64,000 nucleotides of DNA from assembly GCA_000415965.1 (NCBI GenBank), contig KE356560.1:1434102-1498101 (forward strand), in the 5' to 3' direction. Positions within the stretch are counted from its first letter, which is position 1. Each line of letters begins with the position of its first letter. This document shows positions 9,583 to 19,160 of the stretch, in pieces. The notes beneath the pieces are model-generated. The model did not search any database. It had not been told where the DNA came from and was given only the letters and a program-made list of their open reading frames with translations. The DNA comes from Haloquadratum walsbyi J07HQW1. Lineage in GTDB: Archaea; Halobacteriota; Halobacteria; Halobacteriales; Haloferacaceae. The position numbers were made by a program, and so were the translations under genes.

Positions 9583-11219
9583 ATGACAGAACCCGGATGG
9601 AGGCGGCGTCTTGTGCTTTCGTTATCTGGTGTCGCATTACTCGTATTCGTCTATTCACTTCTGTATCAGTGGGCGATATTCAGATTTGAGGGGGTCAATA
9701 TAACCATCTTTCAGTCTGCACAGACCGTTATTGAGATATTCACAACGGCTGGATTTGGGGGAGATACTCAATATTGGAACACAGCTCCAATGAATCTTCT
9801 CGTGATTTGGATGAATCTCACTGGGGTCCTCCTTGTGTTTTTAGCACTCCCTGTGTTTGCTATTCCACTCTTTCAGCAAGCATTCGAAAATGAGCCTCAG
9901 CAATCAACCACGATTACCGATCATATTATTATTTGCTCGTATAACTCGCGTGAAAACGTCCTTCGGTCAGAGCTTGAGGCTGCAGATGTCCCATATGTTA
10001 TTATCGACACTGACGCTGACACGATCTTAGAATTAAATGGTCGTGGTGTCGAAGCAATCTGTGGTGACCCCGAGCAAAAACAGACGCTCAAGGCTGCAAA
10101 TATATCTGCGGCTCAAGCGCTCCTAACAGACGTTTCTGATACAGAAAATATCCCAGTGATCCTGACTACAAAGGAACTTCAAGAAGATTTGAGGATTATT
10201 AGTGTTGCGGAAAATGAACAGGATGCAGAGTATCACCGGTATGCAGGCGCTGATCGGGTTATTCGACCTCGACAGGCTCTTGGGGATGCGCTTGCTGGCA
10301 GAGCGACGCTTCCAATTACACAGAAACTCCTCCAAACGGTTGAGTTGAGTGATGAGTTTAATATTTCAGAACTTCACGTCGAAGACGACAGCGAACTTGC
10401 AGGACAAACACTCGCAGAATTAAATCTGCAAGAGCGAATGGGGGTCACGATCATTGGGGTATGGTCTAATGGCAAGTTTATCTCTGCACCCGGACCTGAT
10501 GTCCGAATAGATGAAAATACGTTTTTATTAATTGCCGGTAGTTATGAAGCGCTTACAGAGGTAACTACTCAAACGGTTTCTCGCAAAGCTCTCTGCGAAT
10601 GATCAGGTTATTGTTGCGGGATATGGTGTTGTTGGTCAATCAACTGTTGAGACATTAGAGGAAAATGGCGTGTCGCCTACCGTGATAGATATGCAATGAA
10701 AATGAGAGGGTCGACGTTGTTGGTGATATCACGAACAGAGAGTCATTTCTTCAAGCTGGTATTGAGGATACTCGATTTGTTATCTTCGCAGTCGATGATG
10801 ATTCGACTACGATGTATGCGACGGTCGCTATCAAAGAGTCTGCGCCTGACACTGAGATGATTGCACGAGCGAATAGTATCGAAAACACAGCAAAACTGTA
10901 TCGAGCCGGTGCTCGGTATGTCCTCTCGCTATCGACGGTCACCGGACGAATGCTCTCTTCGGTTCTTTTAGAGGATGAAGAGGTATTGACGCTTGAAACA
11001 CAGTTCGAGATTGTACGGACAACTGCACCTGAACTTGCTGGTCAGACGCTTCGTGGGGCAGCTATCCGCGACAGAACCGGGGCAACAGTGGTCGCAATTG
11101 AACGAGACGGTGAGTTACTGACGAACCCTGAACCTGATTTGCGAATGCAAGACGGTGATCGCTTTATTATCACGGGGAGTGATAGTGTAATTAATAACTT
11201 TACTGAAACATTTAGATAG
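9583..11219 (+). pseudogene. K+ channel with two RCK modules, broken by two frameshifts
   Basis: The first frame (9583-10602) encodes two transmembrane helices around a pore loop with a filter-like TTAGFGGD, then a TrkA-N domain with a poor glycine motif (IIICSYNSREN) and a TrkA-C domain. A second TrkA-N (VIVAGYGVVGQST) continues in frame 2 from about 10598, and the remainder (NERVDVVGDIT to the end at 11219) is in frame 3. Removing one G after 10584 restores RKLSANDQV; removing one C near 10694 restores the second join. So two single-base insertions about 110 bases apart separate three otherwise clean segments. The product would be a ligand-gated K+ channel or K+ efflux subunit. Sequencing error is possible, but two hits favour real decay. 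Confidence 0.75.
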
Positions 11220-11463
11220 TCAAGATAACTCTACTTTGATCAGTATCAGTGAGAATACATCGGTCTTTATGATCGCTCTTGCATCGACATGAGTCACGTT
11301 GATCAACGCTTAATATTGTAAGCCTCGGCGAAATACACAGATGCTCATGATTATCAATCATATCTTTGACATGAAACTGATCTGTGCATAACTGAGCTAT
11401 TTTTGGGATATGACTCCAGGTATTTCATGACTCAGTCAGAGAAATTGAGTATATTCTGATATA

Positions 11464-11673
11464 TCACTCATCAGTCGTATCAATACCGAGTGCTTCATTC
11501 AGTCCACAAAAACAGGTTACTGTGTTAAACCCAAGTCCGACCGCCCCAGCAGCAGCCAGTATTGCAAATTTATATTTTCTCTGTCGAAGCGTATTCACTG
11601 CAGTGAGAGTCAGAAGAATGGTAAACACTCCACGCATGAGACGGTCGCGACCGCCGACATTCGTTTCAACCAT
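11464..11673 (-). CDS. DUF2892 (YgaP-type) small membrane protein
   Basis: 69 residues: a polar N-terminus with NVGGRDRLMRG, a first hydrophobic helix (FTILLTLTAV), a short basic loop, then a second helix ending with CFCGLNEALGID. NxGxxDRxxR followed by two helices and CP/C-type LxGID is the DUF2892 pattern, usually a rhodanese-associated or sulfur-linked inner-membrane module. A second member lies at 60045-60275. Function unknown. Confidence 0.75.
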   Translation of the reverse strand: MVETNVGGRDRLMRGVFTILLTLTAVNTLRQRKYKFAILAAAGAVGLGFNTVTCFCGLNEALGIDTTDE

Positions 11674-11836
11674 AGGAGAACAATGAGACGCATCCGATTT
11701 ATATTTTATCTCACAGTAACAGGGAGTGAAACAGGTATGTGACTTCCCTCGAACAACGTGCAGTGCTTAGACAACAAATACACGTTAGTTGTGCAAGTAG
11801 TGCATATCTCTTCTCATCGACGATATTGGTAGCTCG

Positions 11837-13183
11837 CTATTCTGAAATGACTGCTGTGCTAGCGTCACCAAGTTGCGCCCGAAGATGTGACCCGATCAAT
11901 AAGATCGTCGCAAATAAGATCACTGCTGCGAAAAGCAAGACACTGCCTGAAAGGAGAGTGAGACCACTGGTAATTTGACTAATCACGAAGTTTCCAGCGA
12001 GTATACTTGCAACGCTGAATACGGCAATGCCGCCGATATTAACAGCGATACTCGGAGGGTCACCAGTTGTTTGTGAGTCATTTAATAATACTAATACGAG
12101 CGCAAGTGCAAACGGTGTCCCAACTGTCCCGACTGCCAGCACAAGCACTAATTGTCCTAAGAACGCACCGGGAATGAACACGCCAGCGCCACTGACAAGT
12201 GCTGTCCCAGCCAGCAGCACTCGATACCGTGTATCGTCTACGTTTGTCTCCCAGGTGAGCTTATCAGCGATGACGTACACCGGTACAAGAGTATTGCCTC
12301 CAAGTGTCGATATAGCCGCTCCAAGAAGCCCGATCAAAAAGACTCGTTGAGCGAACGAACCAGCAATTGGTTCGAGCGCCTGTGCTGCACCAATCGCCTG
12401 TAATCCTTGTGCATCGATATTCCCAAACAGTGCCCCAGCGGCGACAAGAAATGTGGCGATACTAAAAACTCCAAACGCGACGAGCATAGAGACACTAATA
12501 TCAAACCGAGCGATATCAGCATCAGATTGTGTCCATCCACGAGCTTTCACCGTGTAAGTCTGCATTGTGATGATTGTCACGTGAACCGCGCCTCCAACGA
12601 TGCCGGCAGCGGCAATTGCGCCACCAATCGGGACTGTCGGAAAGAGTCCACTGACCGCGGCTCCTGAATCGATGGGAACGACAAACAGTGACGCAATGAA
12701 TGCAAGCACAACTCCTGTGACGACTACCTTCGCCCCAATTTCAGCAATTCGATATCCACCGCCAGCAAGTCCAACCGTCAGAAAGACAGCCCATATAACA
12801 CCCCAAGACTCAGCACCAAATGGCATTAATAATCCTGAAACACTGGCAACAGTTTTCATAATGACTAATTGTGCAAAGCCGGCAACAAGAACAACATCCG
12901 CAACCAACAACCATGCCCACTTTCTTCCAAGTCGGCGCTCAACGGTCTTGATGAGACCCTCATTTGTCTCCAATGCGAGTTTTGTTGCAAGATACTGCGC
13001 CAGCGCACCAAAGATAGCCGAGATGATCACCACCCACAGGAGTGCGTACCCAAAGTTTGCACCACCACTGAGTAAACTTGCCATAGAAGCCGGTCCTGCC
13101 GCAATCGCTCCTGCCAGCCACGTCGGACCTAACTGTGAAATCTTCTCGCTCAGTGAATGCTGTTTGCCTGTTGATTGACTCAT
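11837..13183 (-). CDS. Nramp-related divalent metal transporter with altered metal site
   Basis: 448 residues and about eleven transmembrane helices. The Nramp-like N-terminus LGPTWLAGAIAAGP aligns with GPGW...DPGN in TM1, but the metal-coordinating D and N are replaced: GPAS at residues 30-33 where DPGN is expected. In TM6 the usual MPH is AVH (residues 199-201), so the histidine remains but the methionine is lost. Canonical Mn/Fe Nramps need the Asp, Asn and Met. Nramp-related Mg2+ and other transporters show substitutions at these positions, so specificity probably differs. A 10-base inverted repeat lies about 80-120 bases upstream. Complete gene with an ATG start; no partner genes. Confidence 0.8.
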   Translation of the reverse strand: MSQSTGKQHSLSEKISQLGPTWLAGAIAAGPASMASLLSGGANFGYALLWVVIISAIFGALAQYLATKLALETNEGLIKTVERRLGRKWAWLLVADVVLVAGFAQLVIMKTVASVSGLLMPFGAESWGVIWAVFLTVGLAGGGYRIAEIGAKVVVTGVVLAFIASLFVVPIDSGAAVSGLFPTVPIGGAIAAAGIVGGAVHVTIITMQTYTVKARGWTQSDADIARFDISVSMLVAFGVFSIATFLVAAGALFGNIDAQGLQAIGAAQALEPIAGSFAQRVFLIGLLGAAISTLGGNTLVPVYVIADKLTWETNVDDTRYRVLLAGTALVSGAGVFIPGAFLGQLVLVLAVGTVGTPFALALVLVLLNDSQTTGDPPSIAVNIGGIAVFSVASILAGNFVISQITSGLTLLSGSVLLFAAVILFATILLIGSHLRAQLGDASTAVISE

Positions 13184-13261
13184 GTATGTTACCGTTATTA
13201 CGTGGTGCTTAAAAGACTATTAATTGGTACTACCACAGTAGAAACAACATCTCTTTGTGGT

Positions 13262-13302
13262 GTCCTCTCAGAGTCCGAGAAGGTCGCTAATCCTGAGAGG
13301 AC
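13262..13302. promoter_or_regulatory. Inverted repeat upstream of the Nramp-like gene
   Basis: GTCCTCTCAG (13262-13271) and CTGAGAGGAC (13293-13302) are perfect 10-base arms with a 21-base spacer. It lies 79-119 bases upstream of the transporter ATG. Could be an operator, a stem in a leader or an element end; position alone does not decide. Confidence 0.4.
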
Positions 13303-13387
13303 GACTAGTATCAATACATATCAGACTCACAGATGAGTCCTCATTGAAATCAACATGCAACCGTCGGTGACAGTTATACAGAATCAA

Positions 13388-13960
13388 GGAGAATCCCTGC
13401 GGGTTCAGCCGCAGGATGAATCCGACAACTCGGAGTCAATTTCCGCTACAATAGCCACGCTGAGATTGACAATCCGTCAGTTAAACTGACAGCCGGTTCT
13501 ACGTGTAATTAGGAATCAGGCTGAGAACGGATCGATTCCCGCCGGTCCTACGATGGCGGCCTGTCCGCCCCAAGCAATGAGACAATAATCGGACCCACTC
13601 AGGTGAACGGTCGGTTCCTCTATAATGAGTCGATGCAGATGCAGTTGCAGTGCCCGACTGCTTGAAACCAACAGAAAAAGTCACTCCGAGTCCATTGAAG
13701 TCTGCCGGACGCCCCAAGGCATAAACAACTTCGGGAGTCCGAACATGACCGAGGAGGGGAGTCCCGGGGGCGGGAGGCTGGGGCTGAGATGTGGCACTCC
13801 CGGCACCAGCAGTCCTACTTCACTCGACTCGCGACAGTCCATGAACCCCACACGGATTCTCACCATGCCGGGGTTCGGTGGAACTGCAAACCTGAAATAT
13901 CCACCGCTTACATCACTCACGCTCAGGATTCCTCCGTGTTTACGCGGAGGAGAATGTCAA
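13388..13960 (+). mobile_element. PATE-like non-autonomous IS200/IS605 derivative
   Basis: Left end: a hairpin (CCTGCGGGTTCAGCCGCAGG) followed by ATGAATCCGACAACTC, matching the left ends at 16.08 and 43.7 kb (ATGAAGCCGACAA). Right end: hairpin CCTCCG...CGGAGG followed by AGAATGTCAA. The interior has no tnpA and only decayed tnpB 3' sequence. About 320 bases at its right side match the right side of the element at 56.9-57.67 kb, including a shared block reading CCGGACGCCCC on both. Size and structure fit the palindrome-associated transposable elements known from Haloquadratum. Any mobility would need transposase in trans. Confidence 0.65.
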
Positions 13961-14138
13961 CTGTGATGTTATTATCAGAAGCTGTGTGAGCACTGCTGAA
14001 GGTTCTTTTTGATGTGAACTACGCCAGTATGGACCCTGACCCTCCCTCATGGTCAAAATTGAATTAAGACGAGTTGAACGCAGAGGCAAGACACTACATC
14101 TATTCATATATTTCAGACAGCGGCATGTCGGTCGAATC

Positions 14139-15737
14139 TCACGTCTCACCCTGGCTGATTTCGAGTTTGAACTCGCTCTCACCAACAGTTCGGAACAAGA
14201 CATCCCACGCACGCACTGTGTGAGTGCGCTCATCGAAGACGATGCGGAACATGTGTTGGTCAATTGGTGTCTCACCCGCGATTGAATCGGATACCTGCTC
14301 AGCTGTCTCAACCGTGATAGTGCTATCTGATCCCAGTGATGTCGATACTGGTGGTTTGACTGTCACACTCGTGTTCACCCAGTCATATTCGATCGCATCA
14401 ATAAACAGCTCTTTGAGTAACTCATGTATGACATCTGGGTGTATGCACGCCAATTTGTCTGCCGGAAGAGCTGTCAATGTATCAGTAATCTGTATCTCAA
14501 CGTCGATATGCTCACACTCATCAGTTGCAGCGTTCCATGCTGAGTTGATAATATCGGGGATATTGAGCGGGTCCTGATTCTGATTGGACAACGTGAACGT
14601 GGAAGACTCACGATCACTCAGGAGGGGAGATACATATCGCTGTGATCCTGTGTGTTCGCCTACGGGGAGTGGTGGCTCAACATATCGATAGCGCGTATTT
14701 CCGTCAATCACTTCATACCGTCTCTGGTTTTTATCATGAATGACACGCTTTCGAGAGTCAATCGCAATATCGACGAGACTACGGAGTGAATCGACATGAA
14801 CATATTCAGCTGTCGCCGACTCGGTGATTTCTCCTGATGAGATCCACTCGTTGAAAAGTTCGTGGTAATATTCCTGTTTGATATGATTGAGCGTTGGAAG
14901 CCGGCGGCGGATTCCCCACAGAATGAACCCTATCATAAATAGCACAACTCCACTCCCGCCTTGGAGCAATACGGTCTGTTGAATCGGGTAGAAGTCGCTG
15001 GACACAATCCCAGTACGTCCGGCAACCGCAGCAGGGACTGGAATTGATACCATTTTGCGTGGGACTGGTGTCTCAGTGACTACTGGTGTTGTCTGCGTTT
15101 CTGATACTGTCTGCGGTGTAATAAGATCATATCCCCGTTGTGTAATCTCAATTGGCATGTTGAGAGACATAATTCCATCATACGTTGCTGATTGGTACTC
15201 CGTAATGACGTGTATCTGTGTGCGGGGAGTGGCTATTGGTCCCGTTTCCTCACTGACGTCACTCAGTCGTCCTGATCGAATTGAGCTTGCATTGACTGTC
15301 GTCGTAGACACAACAGTACCTGTTGTCACCACCGACTGCTTATCTACCAATGTTTGATTCTCGCTCCAAAACGTGGACCCATCATACGTTGCATATAATT
15401 CGAGCAATAGTCGATGGTGGACGGTGACGGATTGATCAGCAGGGACCGTTGTTTCTGTGGCAATCTCTATTTTAGGTGTCGCGTTGAGGAGATATAATGG
15501 CATATTCCGGAGACGTGTGCCTGTGGGATACAGTGTTGTTGTCTCTTGAACAATAGCACTCGTCTCAACTGTTGTTGTGAAAGTCTGTGGATCTGTCTCA
15601 GAGGCAACCTGCTTTGTCGCCGGTGGCGTCGTTGCTGCGATTCCAGCACTCGCGAGCATGACTGTACCAGCAATCATGAACACTATTACACTCACTCTTC
15701 CATACCGGCGCAAAAGATATCGAATTCGCGTCTTCAT
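14139..15737 (-). CDS. DUF5305-family membrane protein of the signal-peptidase cluster
   Basis: 532 residues. An N-terminal signal/TM segment lies at about 14-35 (VSVIVFMIAGTVMLASAGIA) and a second TM at about 270-292 (SGVVLFMIGFILWG). The extracytoplasmic part between them is Thr/Val-rich and beta-patterned (VETSAIVQETTTLYPTGT), and a long cytoplasmic region of about 240 residues follows. DUF5305 proteins are archaeal and frequently adjoin S26 signal peptidases with SipW-like secreted proteins (family knowledge). Here such genes lie 2.3 kb away on the same strand, separated by a dead tnpB element, so the operon was probably split by insertion. It might anchor or assemble the secreted subunits. 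Confidence 0.7.
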   Translation of the reverse strand: MKTRIRYLLRRYGRVSVIVFMIAGTVMLASAGIAATTPPATKQVASETDPQTFTTTVETSAIVQETTTLYPTGTRLRNMPLYLLNATPKIEIATETTVPADQSVTVHHRLLLELYATYDGSTFWSENQTLVDKQSVVTTGTVVSTTTVNASSIRSGRLSDVSEETGPIATPRTQIHVITEYQSATYDGIMSLNMPIEITQRGYDLITPQTVSETQTTPVVTETPVPRKMVSIPVPAAVAGRTGIVSSDFYPIQQTVLLQGGSGVVLFMIGFILWGIRRRLPTLNHIKQEYYHELFNEWISSGEITESATAEYVHVDSLRSLVDIAIDSRKRVIHDKNQRRYEVIDGNTRYRYVEPPLPVGEHTGSQRYVSPLLSDRESSTFTLSNQNQDPLNIPDIINSAWNAATDECEHIDVEIQITDTLTALPADKLACIHPDVIHELLKELFIDAIEYDWVNTSVTVKPPVSTSLGSDSTITVETAEQVSDSIAGETPIDQHMFRIVFDERTHTVRAWDVLFRTVGESEFKLEISQGET

Positions 15738-16074
15738 TCCAATGCGACTCGTAACAGTTGTGTTCTTTCATTCATGTCTGTATTCATAAATATAAATATA
15801 CATATACATACAACTGCAGCGGATATATTTTCTCGCTAACCGATTCGTTACCTCATGTAGTTACCGTGGTGAAATTGTGTGGAGAATCTGCTTCCAGCGA
15901 CTCTCATCGACTTCAGTAATCTCAACATCTGAGCAGGGAGTATATCCCTGGGACTGTGAGGGCATCGCGCCCACTAACATAGTAACTGACAGGATACAGG
16001 GAAACTGTCCTGAGGTATATTTTGATGTGACTCTGTGACTGTCGATCAATGTGGGTGCTCAATTGTATAGAAAT
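15738..16074. other. Upstream region of the DUF5305 gene
   Basis: No supported gene. A microrepeat of ATAAATATA/ATACATATACATACA type at 15786-15814 lies about 50 bases upstream of the DUF5305 start and may be part of its promoter. The region ends at the left boundary of the IS1341 remnant. Confidence 0.4.
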
Positions 16075-17456
16075 ACGAGGCGAAGAGCGACCCCGTTAGG
16101 GGTATATGAAGCCGACAATCAAGAACTAGACTACCAAACAGTAGCATTCTGACTCCCAAGCGGTCAGGAACAACGAGCACTGCGTATAAAATATGCAAGC
16201 GCGGCGCACTGTTTCTCTCACGCTTGAGATACACAGTGATGACGCCGCGCTTCTTGCAGACACTGTGAATACGTCTTTCTGTGTGCTCAATACGATGTCG
16301 ACCACACTTTCCAAGACAAATACGTCACGACCAGCAAAACACAGGTAGACGATGAGACCTACGATGATGTATAACCCGCCACAGACGGATTCAGCGGTGA
16401 ACTGGGTGCGCCGCTCGGAAGTTGCTGAAGCCTGCAAAAGCGTGGCTGAATGCTGAAAACAGGAAAGAAAGCGTCGAAACCAGGGATAAATTCCCCTCAT
16501 GTCGTTTCCGATTACCGCACAGCGACGTTCTACAACGAGTATGTATCGCTGACAACAGTTGACGAACGGATTGAAGCCGACTACGTGTTACCCGACGAAG
16601 ATAGCGACACGCCCCACACAGAATATTTGTTTTTTGACGAGTACGAGACGACTGAGGCGGAGCGACACCGGAAACACAGCGAGTGGCAACTTCATAGCCA
16701 CTGCAGGAAGGAAATGGAGTCTCACACGCCAAGACAGGCAACACCGGAGAACAGAATTGGAACGATCCTTTGGGGGTGACCTCAACGTCACCAACCGTGC
16801 GGTCACCTCAACGGGCATGTTCTGGATGGGTGGCGAGTGTGACCACTGACGGTGAGGATTCGAGAACCGCCGTTGAGACCTCCAAGACTGCGACATACGT
16901 TGGACACAAGAAAATGTGCAGGCTGGGCGCAGGCGCAAACATAAGCGTGAGGAGGAAGATTGATTCAAAATGACGCTCCACCGCATAGCGAACGAGTCGG
17001 TGGCTGAAGCCTGTGATAGCGTTCATGGATTTAACCGACATTCATGGGCGAACCGACGCATCGCTGAGATACAAGTGTGCGTTCAATTCTTGCACAAGTC
17101 CGTCGAATAGAAAGCCGCTGAGTGCAGTATCAAGGTAGAACAGATTGACCCGGAGAACACGTCGTGGCGGTGTTCGACGTGTGGTTTCTTACCTGACAAC
17201 CGTCACGGCGAGGAGTTCGAGTGTCAGAACTGCGGGTACGAGAACTATGCCGACTGTAACGTCACACAGAACATCGGATTACGGTATCTCCGTCCCAACC
17301 AAACTGGAGACGACGGAGGCGTACCCTTTGAGCGTGCGCTTGAACAGCGGGATGGTTAAACGTGAATGGTGAACATAAATCACCTGTCAAGGTTTCGGTC
17401 AGAATGGGAGTCCACGTTGAACCTGAATCCCACCCGTCTACGTGTGGGTAGCTCAA
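16075..17456 (+). pseudogene. tnpB: Decayed IS1341-type tnpB element
   Basis: The left end (16075-16120) has AATACGAGGCGAAGAG and ATGAAGCCGACAA, like the 43.7-kb left end. tnpB sequence then follows in several frames. An N-terminal part around 16200-16450 matches the 43.5-kb fragment (EACKSV, ASKP, SPHVV). A RuvC strand with first Asp lies near 16780 ([16 protein letters not shown]). A zinc ribbon lies near 17160-17270 ([29 protein letters not shown]), with the last RuvC Asp in YADCN. The right end (17424-17456) is a hairpin CCCACCCGTCTACGTGTGGG followed by TAGCTCAA. Frameshifts and a missing middle make it inactive. It separates the DUF5305 gene from the signal-peptidase operon. Confidence 0.75.
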
Positions 17457-18062
17457 ACGGTATTGTTGTCAGTTCCTATTACGATTGTCACTGCGATACA
17501 CAGTTGATATTAATCAACATAAAATATGCTCCCGATGGTGGACTCCGGTCTAGGACTACCCACCTGCTCACGGCTCTGTGTTCTGTGTTGATTCGGTAAT
17601 TTCTGTGCACTGTCACACGCCACAGACTGCCATACATACTGAACTTATCGCCGTGTCTCCAATCACACAGAATATGATAGATGCTTCGATGTATTCAATG
17701 ACACTCTGTATGAGTTAAACCGATTATTATTGATCTGCTTGTGAGATGAGTGTGACATTTATATGAGTGTTAGCTCATGGAATTACTGATATCGACCAAG
17801 ATGTGACGCTGTATATATAATCATCTGTATGCTGATATCTCTCGCGATGAATTGTCTTGAGAGCCATCTTCACACGCTCGTTACTCAAACGAGACAATGT
17901 CTATGAGAATTCGAAAAAAGACATGTTTCTTCTATCTATTGAGCACTCAGAAAGACGACGATATGGCGTGTGATTCTTGCTGTGAGGCACGATATGTTCG
18001 CTGACGCAAACACCCTGTCATGAGAAGAGAGAATCTGCTATCCAGCACATTCATTCGAATCA
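17457..18062. other. Intergenic region downstream of the IS1341 remnant
   Basis: About 0.6 kb, AT-rich, with no supported gene. It lies between the element's right end and the end of the secreted-protein gene at 18063 and may hold decayed DNA of the original operon. Confidence 0.4.
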
Positions 18063-19160
18063 TCAGCCACATCCTGGTTTATTTGAATTTCCATTCGCAT
18101 CGCAGGCACGTGGAGTGACGGTAAGTTGTGTTGTGCTACCGTCCGCAAATCCGAGTGTAATGTCGATGTTTTCATCAGCAAGTTCGTATGGCTCGCCATT
18201 GTGTACGAACTGATACAGATATACACGCACTGTCGCGCCTGGGGCTATCATGACCTCCTCAGTCAGTGTGCGAGTGTCATCTTCACCAATCAAGACTGGA
18301 TTGTCTTCATCCACGTCAAGACCACCAAGTGTAGACCAGCTGTTTTCGCTTGCCCCACCTGATTTCCCTCCCTCATTTTTCTTGAACAGGAACTCACTCG
18401 TCCCGATGGGACCCAATCGATCATTTCCTTTATTCGCACTCCCCTGACTCAGACGTGTTGCATCTCCAGCGGTGACAATTTGAATACTCGTCAGGTTTAC
18501 TAACGTACCATCGGTATTGGTATTGATGATATCAAATTCCAGACTTCCCGTTGTTTCCGCCCCCCCAGAGTTACCGGAGTTGCCAGCATTACCAGAGTTA
18601 CCAGATTTGAATGATCCTGTAATTGCATGTGATTCCCCAGACTCATGCTTGATAGCGTCCGCTGCTGTTTCTGTCTGACACTGCGTCGTATCGACAGTCG
18701 CCCGTCGGGTCAGTTTCCCCGTGACTCCATCGACTGTTTGCATCTGGATTGAATAACTAATAATTTGAGGAGCATTCTCACACGGCAATTGTAGCAACAC
18801 TTCTTTACTCTTCCCCGCAGAGAGCACGAATGACGACCTGGATAACCCAGATGAGATAGTACCGTAATCACTGCTCACACTCACAGTCGCTTGAGTATCA
18901 AATCTGTTGACAACAGTAACAAGCCTCTCTGCACCCGCGCCCGCCGATATCTCTGCGTTACCTTCTACTCCGATGACAGCCGTCGTGTCCGAGCCGATAG
19001 GGATGTCTGCGGTGCGCTCAAACGTTGCGCTGGTAAATGCGACACTTGATGTGACCGTCCCCATCACAGTAGCGATACCAATGATAATCATGATAATCGT
19101 CCACCAGTGCTGTCTCAGTCCCGTCTGTCGTCTCCGCAACCCGGGTTTTCGTCGTCTCAT
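18063..19160 (-). CDS. Secreted beta-rich protein with SipW-type signal region, paralogue of the 20.5-kb subunit
   Basis: 365 residues. A basic N-terminus (MRRRKPGLRRRQTGLRQ) is followed by a TM/signal segment (IIMIIIGIATVMGTVTSSVAF). The 28 residues after it (AFTSATFERTADIPIGSD) align closely with the start of the mature part of the 20.5-kb protein (AFTTANIDRDAEVAVTSD), so both probably share one processing enzyme. The body is Thr/Ser/Gly-rich and beta-patterned. A low-complexity linker GNSGNAGNSGNSGG lies near residues 200-213, and the C-terminus ends CDANGNSNKPGCG. Its ATG overlaps the signal-peptidase stop (ATGA, 19157-19160), so the two are translationally coupled. Candidate minor filament or tip subunit; function inferred. 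Confidence 0.7.
   Translation of the reverse strand: MRRRKPGLRRRQTGLRQHWWTIIMIIIGIATVMGTVTSSVAFTSATFERTADIPIGSDTTAVIGVEGNAEISAGAGAERLVTVVNRFDTQATVSVSSDYGTISSGLSRSSFVLSAGKSKEVLLQLPCENAPQIISYSIQMQTVDGVTGKLTRRATVDTTQCQTETAADAIKHESGESHAITGSFKSGNSGNAGNSGNSGGAETTGSLEFDIINTNTDGTLVNLTSIQIVTAGDATRLSQGSANKGNDRLGPIGTSEFLFKKNEGGKSGGASENSWSTLGGLDVDEDNPVLIGEDDTRTLTEEVMIAPGATVRVYLYQFVHNGEPYELADENIDITLGFADGSTTQLTVTPRACDANGNSNKPGCG

Noticed and set aside
12600..13178. Long plus-strand frame opposite the Nramp-like gene
   Set aside because: Antisense shadow of a strong 448-codon gene. Its Thr/Ala/Pro-rich translation follows from the other strand's codon pattern.
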